A stretch of DNA of 9,596 bases, taken from NCBI GenBank assembly GCA_964487555.1, contig CAZART010000161.1, positions 1 through 9,596 of the forward strand. The letters are read 5' to 3'. The stretch's first letter is position 1. Each line of letters opens with the position of its first letter. Positions 1 through 6,291 of the stretch are shown one piece after another. This DNA comes from CAZART01 sp964487555. Its GTDB lineage: Bacteria > Bacteroidota > Rhodothermia > Rhodothermales > VXPQ01. The position numbers and the translations under genes are program-made. The notes under the pieces are model-generated. The model saw nothing but the letters and a program-made list of their open reading frames with translations. It made no database searches and was not told the DNA's origin.

Positions 1-559
1 GCTGCATGAGCAGGTTCATTACCTCCTCGCCGTGTACGGAGTCGAGGTTACCCGTCGGTTCGTCGGCCAGGATCAGCTTCGGCTTCGCCACGACCGCACG
101 AGCGATAGCGACGCGCTGCTGCTGTCCGCCGGATAGCTGTTGGGGAAAGTGATTCCGGCGGTGCATGATGCCGACCCGCTCGAGCGTTGCATCCACGGTC
201 TTCTCACGTTCCTTTGAAGGCACGCCGAGGTAAAGGAGCGGCAGCTCGACGTTTTCGAAGACCGTTAGCTCGTCGATGAGGTTGAAGCTCTGGAATACGA
301 ACCCGATCGAGCCCTTGCGCAGGTTGGCGCGCTGGCGCTCGGAGTGGTTCGATACTTCCTGACCGAGGAAGTGGTATTCGCCGTTCGTCGGGTTGTCCAG
401 CAGGCCCATGATGTTGAGCAGCGTGGATTTGCCGCAGCCGGACGGCCCCATAATGGAGACGAATTCGCCGGCCTGGATTTCCAGGTTCACGTTGTTGAGA
501 GCCGACGTTTCGACTTCTTCGGTCCGATAGACCTTCGACAGATTGACGGTGCGGATCAT
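1..559 (-). CDS. ABC transporter ATP-binding protein, LolD/MacB-type (C-terminus cut by window edge)
   Basis: This is the cytoplasmic ATPase that powers the neighbouring FtsX-type permease. About 186 residues are visible and the C-terminus lies beyond the left edge. The order of motifs is complete as far as it goes: Walker A GPSGCGKST at residues 38-46, a Q-loop near 'GFVFQSFNL', the ABC signature LSGGQQQR, Walker B LILADEP, and the start of the D-loop (TGNLDS). A short ATPase with no membrane segment is typical of the LolD/MacB/FtsE branch (family knowledge). The ATG at 559 is secure because an in-frame TAG lies only three codons upstream (571-569). No Shine-Dalgarno sequence is visible. It begins 55 bases after the permease stop, so it is probably the third gene of one operon. 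The substrate cannot be read from the ATPase. Confidence 0.95.
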   Translation of the reverse strand, partial: MIRTVNLSKVYRTEEVETSALNNVNLEIQAGEFVSIMGPSGCGKSTLLNIMGLLDNPTNGEYHFLGQEVSNHSERQRANLRKGSIGFVFQSFNLIDELTVFENVELPLLYLGVPSKEREKTVDATLERVGIMHRRNHFPQQLSGGQQQRVAIARAVVAKPKLILADEPTGNLDSVHGEEVMNLLMQ

Positions 560-614
560 TTCGGTATGCTATGGTTCGGTGATGTGATGGATTCACGGGT
601 TGGGAAAGCCGCGC

Positions 615-2984
615 TCATTCGTAGCGAAGCGTGTTAACGGGATCGGTCAGCGCGGCGCGAAGTGCCATCGTACTGACCGTGATAAACGCAATCAGCAGCG
701 CTGCCCCACCCGCGAGGGCAAAGGTCAGCGGATCGAGGTCGATTCGGTAGGCAAAATCCGACAGCCACCGGCCCGCGGCGGCGTAGGCCACCGGAACGGC
801 CACTACCAGTGCGATCAGGACCAGGCGCATAAACTCCTTCGAAAGGAGCATCACGACGGCGCCCGTCGATGCTCCCAGGACCTTCCGGATGCCCACCTCC
901 TTTACGCGCTGCGTGACGCTCCACGAGGCCAATCCGAGCAGCCCCAGGCAGGCAATGAGAACGGCCAGGACGGTGAAGGTGCCGGCGACGGAGATCAGGC
1001 GCTGCTCCTGTTGATAGAGCTGCGCAAAGGTCTGGTCGGCGAATTCGAAGGGCAGATCGCGGGCGGGGTCCAGGCGGGTCCACGCCTGCGAGACAGCGCC
1101 GAGCGCCGCTTGCTCCCGTCCGGGACGGACGCGCACAGCCACGAAATTGTGGACGGTGTTCTCAGGAGGCCGGTAGAAATGGAGGACAGGTGCAATCTCC
1201 TCGCGAAGAGATGCAAAGTGGTAATCGTTGACGACACCTACGATCTCGAAATCGGTGTCGCCGCGCCGCACGGTGCGACCCACGCCCTTCTCCCATCCAA
1301 ACGACTCCAGCGCCGCCTCGTTCACGACGACCGAGCCTTCGGCATCCGTGACCCGATCGGCGTCGAAGTCGCGACCTTCGACCAGCCCGATGCCGTAGGT
1401 ATCGAAGTAATGCGCATCGACGAAGGTAAGGCGCATCCGCAGCGGATCCTGCTCTCCCCATCCCTCGGGTCTGGCGAATGTGAACCAGCCCGACCAGCGC
1501 CCTGGAGCGTGGCTCGCGGCCGATACGGACAGAATGTCGGGACTGCGCCGGAGCTCTTCCTCGAACGTGCGAAGACGCGTCACGGCGGCGTCGGAATCGT
1601 CGAAGTCGGCGGCCTGCACGGGAATCACGACCACATTTTCCCCGTCGAATCTCAGCTCCGCATCCTGGAGAAATGAGAGCTGATGGTGCATCACCAGCGT
1701 CAGGGCGATTAGGCCGATCGCTAGCGCGAACTGCGTAACCACCAGGCCATGTCGAAGGGTGATGCCTCCGCGCGTAGACTTAAGTGCTCCTCGAAGCGTG
1801 CGGACGGGCTTGAACCGCGAGATGTAGAAGGCCGGATAAGCGCCGGCGAGCACGCCGACGCCGATGCCGAGTAGGACGAGTCCGGCAGGCAGATAGGGCA
1901 TCTCGGCGAAATCGACTCCGAGGTCGATCGCGTAGAGGTCGTTGAAGAAGGGAAGCGCTCCGTAGACGAGAAGAAAACCAAGGCCTAGCGAAATCAGAGC
2001 AAGGATCGTCGATTCGCTGATGAACTGGACGACGACTTGCTGCCGTTGGGCACCCAGCACCTTCCTCATTCCGATTTCGCGCGCCCGTTCGAGCGAACGC
2101 GCCGTCGCCAGGTTCATGAAATTGATCGACGCGATGAGGAGGATCACGAGGGCGATGCCGAGGAGGATGTAGGCATACTGCCGGTTGCCCGTCAGCGCAT
2201 CCTGCAAGTCATGAAGCGGCTCAAGCTTAAAATGAGTGCGTAAGGCGACCTCTTCCTCCCAGATATTGCGAATCAACGCCGGAAACCGGGCCTGAAGGTG
2301 TGGTGCGCTCGCAGCGTCATCCAACAGGACATACGTAAAAAGGAACGAGCCGCCCCAGTCGTCGGCGGCATCCGCGTAGCCGGGAACGCTCGTGACCGGC
2401 ACGACGATGTCGATGTCGATCGTCGAGTTGCTCGGGACGTCATCCAAAACGCCTCTGACCGTGTAGTCCACAGCATTGTCGATTCGAAGTACGCGGCCGA
2501 TCGGATCTTCGTCGCCGAAATAGCGAGCCGCGACATCCTTCGAAATGACGGCGTATTTCGGATCGGAGGCGAGCGATGCCGGGTCTCCGGCCCGAAGTGG
2601 AAAGGAGAACACCTCAAATAACGACGGATCGGCGTAGGTGACGATTTCCTGAAAACGCTGATCCTGATAGCGCACCCATCCGTTCTGGCCCCACATCCGT
2701 ACGGCCCCTTCGACGGAAGGATACTCCTGCAGGAGCCGATCCGCCATCGGCATCCACGTGTCTCGAGTAACCTGCGTGCCGGTCGGCGTCAGGCGTTCTT
2801 TATAAACCAGGTAGATTCGATCGCCGTTCTCGTGAAAGCGGTCGTACGTCAGTTCGTGGCGCCCGTAAAGGAAAATGAGGATGACCGCCGCGAGTCCCAT
2901 CGAGAGCCCGACGACGTTAATCGCCGAATACCCTTTCCGCTTGAGCAAATTGCGAATCGAGACCAGGACGTAGCTGCGGATCAT
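615..2984 (-). CDS. FtsX/MacB-type ABC transporter permease, duplicated form, 789 aa
   Basis: This is an inner-membrane permease of the FtsX/MacB superfamily, which works by mechanotransmission and not as a classical channel (family knowledge). Residues about 22-41 form the first helix, followed by a MacB-like periplasmic domain (about 45-265). Helices then fall near 271-292, 321-344, 364-384 and 411-432, with the FtsX motif REIGMRKVLGA at 302-312. A second periplasmic domain covers about 440-660, and three more helices lie near 666-689, 716-737 and 753-776, with the matching motif KEVGIRKVLGAS at 695-706. The protein is therefore a tandem duplication, unlike E. coli MacB, which has one unit fused to its ATPase. 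I chose the ATG at 2984 because the family N-terminus begins 'MIRSYVLVSIRNLLKRKGYS'. The frame is open back to a GTG at 3185, overlapping the adaptor stop, but those 67 residues look non-coding. A sigma-54 promoter at 3042-3027 also lies inside that extension. Confidence 0.93.
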   Translation of the reverse strand: MIRSYVLVSIRNLLKRKGYSAINVVGLSMGLAAVILIFLYGRHELTYDRFHENGDRIYLVYKERLTPTGTQVTRDTWMPMADRLLQEYPSVEGAVRMWGQNGWVRYQDQRFQEIVTYADPSLFEVFSFPLRAGDPASLASDPKYAVISKDVAARYFGDEDPIGRVLRIDNAVDYTVRGVLDDVPSNSTIDIDIVVPVTSVPGYADAADDWGGSFLFTYVLLDDAASAPHLQARFPALIRNIWEEEVALRTHFKLEPLHDLQDALTGNRQYAYILLGIALVILLIASINFMNLATARSLERAREIGMRKVLGAQRQQVVVQFISESTILALISLGLGFLLVYGALPFFNDLYAIDLGVDFAEMPYLPAGLVLLGIGVGVLAGAYPAFYISRFKPVRTLRGALKSTRGGITLRHGLVVTQFALAIGLIALTLVMHHQLSFLQDAELRFDGENVVVIPVQAADFDDSDAAVTRLRTFEEELRRSPDILSVSAASHAPGRWSGWFTFARPEGWGEQDPLRMRLTFVDAHYFDTYGIGLVEGRDFDADRVTDAEGSVVVNEAALESFGWEKGVGRTVRRGDTDFEIVGVVNDYHFASLREEIAPVLHFYRPPENTVHNFVAVRVRPGREQAALGAVSQAWTRLDPARDLPFEFADQTFAQLYQQEQRLISVAGTFTVLAVLIACLGLLGLASWSVTQRVKEVGIRKVLGASTGAVVMLLSKEFMRLVLIALVVAVPVAYAAAGRWLSDFAYRIDLDPLTFALAGGAALLIAFITVSTMALRAALTDPVNTLRYE

Positions 2985-3026
2985 AGGGAATGCTGGATAT
3001 TCGGGCGATTTTCCATTGCGTAACAA

Positions 3027-3042
3027 GACAACACGCGTGCCA
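3027..3042 (-). promoter_or_regulatory. Second sigma-54-type promoter (P2), upstream of the permease
   Basis: On the minus strand this reads TGGCACG, then CGTG, then TTGTC. The -24 element is perfect against the sigma-54 consensus TGGCACG-N4-TTGCW, and GG (3041-3040) is separated by exactly 10 bases from GT (3029-3028), where GC is usual. The predicted transcript would start near 3016, leaving about 32 bases before the permease ATG at 2984. The promoter upstream of the adaptor has the same TTGT variant. This is a sequence match only; the matched enhancer pair upstream raises my confidence. Confidence 0.68.
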
Positions 3043-3106
3043 TTTGGCGCTTCATGGCGGGTTCCTTCAAAAAGGGAGGTTATGCCGCGATGGCTCGTCC
3101 GACTTC

Positions 3107-3133
3107 GAACACAGCCGACCGAGTACGAACACC
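3107..3133 (-). promoter_or_regulatory. Candidate enhancer (UAS) pair for P2: two GTGTTCG sites 21 bp apart
   Basis: On the minus strand, GTGTTCG occurs at 3112-3106 and again at 3133-3127, the latter within GGTGTTCGT. The repeat period is 21 bp, about two helical turns. The GTGTTC cores begin 66 and 87 bp upstream of the -24 GG of P2, a usual distance for an NtrC-family enhancer. The same core with nearly the same spacing and distance recurs upstream of P1. Binding by the response regulator encoded at 4830-6209 is inferred. Confidence 0.55.
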
Positions 3134-3181
3134 GCATGAGCGCCGAGCATGACGAAGATGCCGTCTTCCCACGCCACGGAC

Positions 3182-4504
3182 TCACTGCAACACGAGGCGG
3201 TCGGCGTCACCGAACGTATCATAGCTGGACGTAATGACCCGCTCACCCGGCTCGAGCCCCTTGATCAATTCAAAGTGGGTAGGATTCTGCCGGCCGAGCT
3301 GGATGAAGCGTTTCGTGGCGAAGTCGCCGGATTCGTCGACGACGTAGATCCAGTTGCCGCCGGTCGTCTGATAGAAACCCCCACGCGGCACCATGATCGC
3401 CTGCGCCGGATCGCTCATTTCGAGGCGAAAACGCAGTGTCTGACCTCGGCGAATCCCTTCCGGAGGCTCGGACATGAAGTCGAAATCCACTTCAAAGCGA
3501 CTGTCGCGCACCTCAGGATATACGCGGCTTACCGTGAGCCGGTAATCCTGGCCCGCCACCTCCCCCTGGGCTTCTTGCGTGCGATTTACCCGCGAGATGT
3601 AGAACTCGTCGATCTGAGCGCGAACGCGATAGCCGTCGAGCACGTCGATTTGCCCGAAACGGAATCCTGAGCTTCGTATCTCACCGACCTCCGCGTTGAG
3701 CGCCGAAAGCTGGCCGGAGACGGGAGCCGTCAGCGTCAGGTTTTCGAGGTTGCGCTGGATGACCTCGAAGTTCTGCTCCATTCGCGAAAGTGCGTGCTCC
3801 AGCTGAGCGACCTGCGATTCCATCCGCAGCGAATCCTGTCGAAATGCCTGCATCGTGAGCTCTTTGCGGCGCTGCCAGTACTCGAATTCGTCGCGCACCG
3901 ACTCGAATTCCTGCTGCGAGATCAGCTGTTTTTCATGCAGCTCTCGGTTTCGTTCAAACTGGCGCTCCAGCCGCTGAATCTGGTAGTTCATCTCGCTGAG
4001 CTGCTGGCGCAGATTCAGCGAATTCATTTCCATATTGAAGCGCGTGTTTTGCAAGCGGTCGCGCTGTTCGATGCGCTGCGCTTCGGCATTCAGTACCCGT
4101 AACTGGAGATCATTATTGGAAAGGCGCAAGATAGGCTGGCCTGCCTCGACGTAGGCACCCTCTCGTACGAACACTTCCTCGACGCGGCCCCCGTCGACGG
4201 CATCCAGATACACCGTCGAGCTCGGGAGTACCGTGCCGGTGACGGAGATCAGCTCCTGAAACGGTCCTTCGGTAACGGTCGCCACCGTGATCTTGTCACG
4301 CTCGACGTTCAGCCGCTTGCCACCCGTGCTCGAAGCAACGGCATAGACAATGAGCGCCACGAGCGCCAGGATGCCGGCAGCCAGCGCGATGCGACGCGGC
4401 GTCCACAACTTCTTTTCGATCTTCCGATCGACACCCTCTCCGGTGCCGTTCTGATGATCGATGGTAGGATCTGTTTTCGATGTATGTTGAGTCGGTGTAT
4501 TCAT
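3182..4504 (-). CDS. Periplasmic adaptor (HlyD/MacA-like membrane fusion protein), 440 aa
   Basis: This is a membrane fusion protein expected to bridge the inner-membrane permease and an outer-membrane channel in a tripartite efflux pump. Residues 1-36 are cytoplasmic and polar. One helix follows at about 39-58 (ALAAGILALVALIVYAVASS), with no lipobox. The first half of a lipoyl-like domain lies around 105-130 (GGRVEEVFVREGAYVEAGQP) and the second around 258-286 (LTAPVSGQLSALNAEVGE). Between them, residues about 133-255 are Glu/Arg/Gln-rich heptads that fit the long coiled-coil hairpin which docks on TolC-type channels. Residues 290-440 match the beta-barrel and membrane-proximal region. Its position as first gene, ahead of the permease and ATPase, supports a MacA-like role. 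No outer-membrane TolC-type gene is in the window. A sigma-54 promoter lies about 60 bp upstream of the start codon. No Shine-Dalgarno is visible before the ATG at 4504. Confidence 0.94.
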   Translation of the reverse strand: MNTPTQHTSKTDPTIDHQNGTGEGVDRKIEKKLWTPRRIALAAGILALVALIVYAVASSTGGKRLNVERDKITVATVTEGPFQELISVTGTVLPSSTVYLDAVDGGRVEEVFVREGAYVEAGQPILRLSNNDLQLRVLNAEAQRIEQRDRLQNTRFNMEMNSLNLRQQLSEMNYQIQRLERQFERNRELHEKQLISQQEFESVRDEFEYWQRRKELTMQAFRQDSLRMESQVAQLEHALSRMEQNFEVIQRNLENLTLTAPVSGQLSALNAEVGEIRSSGFRFGQIDVLDGYRVRAQIDEFYISRVNRTQEAQGEVAGQDYRLTVSRVYPEVRDSRFEVDFDFMSEPPEGIRRGQTLRFRLEMSDPAQAIMVPRGGFYQTTGGNWIYVVDESGDFATKRFIQLGRQNPTHFELIKGLEPGERVITSSYDTFGDADRLVLQ

Positions 4505-4561
4505 TCTAGACGGCTACAAGACAGGGATTTAGGAAGAGGACACCCCTCGTGATGCTTCAGT

Positions 4562-4577
4562 CACAATCGCCGTGCCA
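4562..4577 (-). promoter_or_regulatory. Sigma-54-type promoter (P1) for the efflux operon
   Basis: The minus strand reads TGGCACG, then GCGA, then TTGTG. This matches the sigma-54 -24/-12 consensus TGGCACG-N4-TTGCW except for T in place of C at -12. GG (4576-4575) and GT (4564-4563) are separated by exactly 10 bases. The predicted start of transcription is near 4551, giving a leader of about 47 bases before the adaptor ATG at 4504. An NtrC-type activator gene is divergently encoded next door, which is the expected partner for such a promoter. Confidence 0.75.
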
Positions 4578-4638
4578 CGTGATGAAATCCGGCCGGCGGC
4601 ATCAGAACACGGCTTTTGCGTCGGTCGCAGGGCACAAC

Positions 4639-4669
4639 GGTGTTCATCGGCGTAACATAGGGTGTTCAT
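4639..4669 (+). promoter_or_regulatory. Candidate enhancer (UAS) pair for P1: GGTGTTCAT repeated with a 22-bp period
   Basis: The 9-mer GGTGTTCAT occurs exactly at 4639-4647 and 4661-4669. The GTGTTC cores begin 64 and 86 bp upstream of the -24 GG of P1. A third core lies in the opposite orientation at 4605-4610 (GAACAC on the plus strand), 29 bp from the GG. NtrC-family activators usually bind paired sites about 80-150 bp upstream of transcription start (family knowledge), and these sites fit that range. The sites sit between the divergent operons, so the activator could also affect its own gene. Confidence 0.58.
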
Positions 4670-4728
4670 TTCCGTACAGTGCGAGCGACCTTAAAGCCGT
4701 AATTTGCGCAGCCGAGCCGTTTTTTTCG

Positions 4729-4752
4729 GGCGGAACGATTCTTGGATCCGCC
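4729..4752. repeat. Inverted repeat GGCGGA-N12-TCCGCC in the leader region of the regulator gene
   Basis: A perfect 6-bp inverted repeat (4729-4734 and 4747-4752) lies about 80 bases before the regulator start. The T-run at 4720-4726 is on the wrong side for a plus-strand intrinsic terminator. It could be a leader hairpin or an operator, but a repeat this short may be chance in GC-rich DNA. Confidence 0.3.
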
Positions 4753-4829
4753 TGACGTGCGGTGCCGGAGCCACCCACTACGGCGCTGCTGAATCTCTGT
4801 TGCATCCAATCTTCAGTACCCACAGACTC

Positions 4830-6209
4830 ATGTCCACGGAATTCGGACGAATACTGGTTGTCGACGACGACGAGGATGTCTTGCAGGCGGCGCGCCTGCT
4901 GCTCAAGAAACGCTCGTCCCTGGTCCACGCGGAGAAGGACCCGGAGCAGATCCCCACACTCCTCAAGAATCACGATTACGACGTGATTCTGCTGGACATG
5001 AACTTCAAGCAGGACGTCAGCAGCGGCCGCGAAGGGTTTTTCTGGCTGGATCGGATTCTCGAGCTCGATCCGTCGGCGGTCGTCGTTTTGATTACCGCGT
5101 TCGGAGACGTCGCCATGGCGGTCCGCGCCATCAAGGAGGGGGCGACGGATTTCGTGTTGAAGCCGTGGTCGAACGACCGGCTTCTGGCCACCCTTAGCTC
5201 GGCGACGAGGCTGCGCGCATCCCGGCTCGAGGCCGATCGGCTTCGAGCACGCCAGCAGCAGCTCGGGGAGGATCTGGACCACGATTATCAGGAGTTCGTC
5301 GGGGCTTCGACGGTCATGCTGAAGGTATTCTCCACCATAGACAAGGTGGCGAAGACCGATGCAAATGTGCTCGTGCTCGGCGAGAACGGTACGGGTAAGG
5401 AGCTCGTGGCACGCGCCCTGCACCGTAAATCCAATCGTTCGAAGGAGGTGTTTGTGGCCGTCGACGTCGGCGCCATTCCCGAAACCCTGTTCGAAAGCGA
5501 GCTATTCGGACACACGAAAGGTGCGTTTACCGACGCGAAAGATGATCGCGCCGGTCGTTTCGAGGTGGCCTCGGGCGGCACGCTCTTTCTCGATGAGATC
5601 GGCAATCTTTCGCAGACGCAGCAGGCGAAGCTGCTGACCGTGTTGCAGCGGCGCGAGGTGATTCGAGTAGGATCCAATACGCCGCGGCCGATCGACGTCC
5701 GTCTAATCTGCGCGACGAACATGCCTATCTACGATATGATTCGTGAGGGCAGCTTTCGACAGGACCTTCTCTACCGCATCAATACGGTGGAAATCCGCAT
5801 CCCGCCGCTGCGCGAGCGGCCGGAGGACATCGCGCCTCTCATCGATCACTTCCTGGATATGTATGCGCGGAAATACCAGAAGCACCTGAAAGGGGTCAAT
5901 CCGTCGGTCATTCGGCGCATGGAGAAGTACAACTGGCCCGGCAACGTGCGCGAGCTCCAGCATATGGTGGAACGTGCCATTATCATGGCCGATTCGAGCA
6001 TCCTTCAACCCGAGGACTTTTTCTTCGCAACCAACGGGCGTGGCGACGAAGACGGCGTGGTGTTCGACAATCTGAATCTGGAGGACGTCGAGAAGCTCGT
6101 CATACGCAAGGCGCTCGAGAAATACGAGGGCAACATCACGCGCGCGGCCGAGGAGCTCGGGCTCACGCGCGCTTCGCTTTACCGCCGCCTGGACAAGTAC
6201 GGGATCTGA
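4830..6209 (+). CDS. NtrC-family sigma-54-dependent response regulator, 459 aa
   Basis: This is a cytoplasmic transcription activator, switched on by phosphorylation, that uses ATP to remodel sigma-54 RNA polymerase. The receiver domain (about 7-125) has the acidic pocket D12-D14, phosphoacceptor D56 in VILLDM, T89 and K111. The AAA+ domain (about 155-385) has Walker A GENGTGKE at 184-191, the sigma-54 contact loop at 231-236, Walker B TLFLDE ending at D255-E256, candidate arginine fingers R310 and R316, and WPGNVREL at 369-376. A Fis-type helix-turn-helix closes the protein (about 433-457, ITRAAEELGLTRASLYRRL). The contact loop reads GAFTDA where GAFTGA is canonical. I chose ATG 4830 because the receiver fold starts directly after it; the upstream open frame from 4704 has no domain character. 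It is divergent from the efflux genes, which carry sigma-54 promoters, and is the probable activator of both. The kinase gene follows 82 bases downstream. Confidence 0.96.
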   Translation: MSTEFGRILVVDDDEDVLQAARLLLKKRSSLVHAEKDPEQIPTLLKNHDYDVILLDMNFKQDVSSGREGFFWLDRILELDPSAVVVLITAFGDVAMAVRAIKEGATDFVLKPWSNDRLLATLSSATRLRASRLEADRLRARQQQLGEDLDHDYQEFVGASTVMLKVFSTIDKVAKTDANVLVLGENGTGKELVARALHRKSNRSKEVFVAVDVGAIPETLFESELFGHTKGAFTDAKDDRAGRFEVASGGTLFLDEIGNLSQTQQAKLLTVLQRREVIRVGSNTPRPIDVRLICATNMPIYDMIREGSFRQDLLYRINTVEIRIPPLRERPEDIAPLIDHFLDMYARKYQKHLKGVNPSVIRRMEKYNWPGNVRELQHMVERAIIMADSSILQPEDFFFATNGRGDEDGVVFDNLNLEDVEKLVIRKALEKYEGNITRAAEELGLTRASLYRRLDKYGI

Positions 6210-6291
6210 GGGGGACCGGCACGTGAGATGCGCCGGCCGCCGCTTGCCGACGCCGTGAGCGCTCCTCCATCCATAGGCCCCCATCCGACGC

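Larger units (their letters stand above)
4505..4829. other. Divergent intergenic region between efflux operon and two-component operon
   Basis: These 325 bases hold no credible gene. They contain P1 (4577-4562), the GTGTTC enhancer candidates (4605-4669) and a T7 run (4720-4726) near an imperfect GC-rich inverted repeat. I could not identify a convincing housekeeping promoter for the plus-strand regulator gene. Open frames here translate to sequence with no domain character and are treated as chance. Confidence 0.7.

Noticed and set aside
600..1676. A 358-codon plus-strand open frame antisense to the permease
   Set aside because: It has no domain character, is rich in Gln, Arg, Gly and His, and lies wholly opposite a strongly supported permease. 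Long antisense frames are expected in GC-rich coding DNA.
3074..3150. Plus-strand short frame after GGGAGGT (ATG at 3089, about 20 codons)
   Set aside because: The Shine-Dalgarno match is good, but the 20-codon frame overlaps the P2 enhancer region on the opposite strand, has no recognisable product and has no promoter.
2985..3185. N-terminal extension of the permease by 67 residues from the GTG at 3185, which overlaps the adaptor stop as GTGA
   Set aside because: The overlap is attractive for coupling, but the extra residues are Ser/Arg-rich with no family resemblance. The sigma-54 promoter P2 and its enhancer pair lie inside the extension, and the family N-terminus starts at 2984.
5406..5421. 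A TGGCACG-N4-CTGCA sequence resembling a sigma-54 promoter inside the regulator gene
   Set aside because: It encodes the conserved VARALH segment after Walker A, so the protein constrains the bases. No gene start lies at a suitable distance downstream.
4644..5423. A 259-codon minus-strand frame across the regulator start
   Set aside because: It is antisense to the receiver and AAA+ domains, has no domain character, and would run through the sigma-54 regulator coding sequence.
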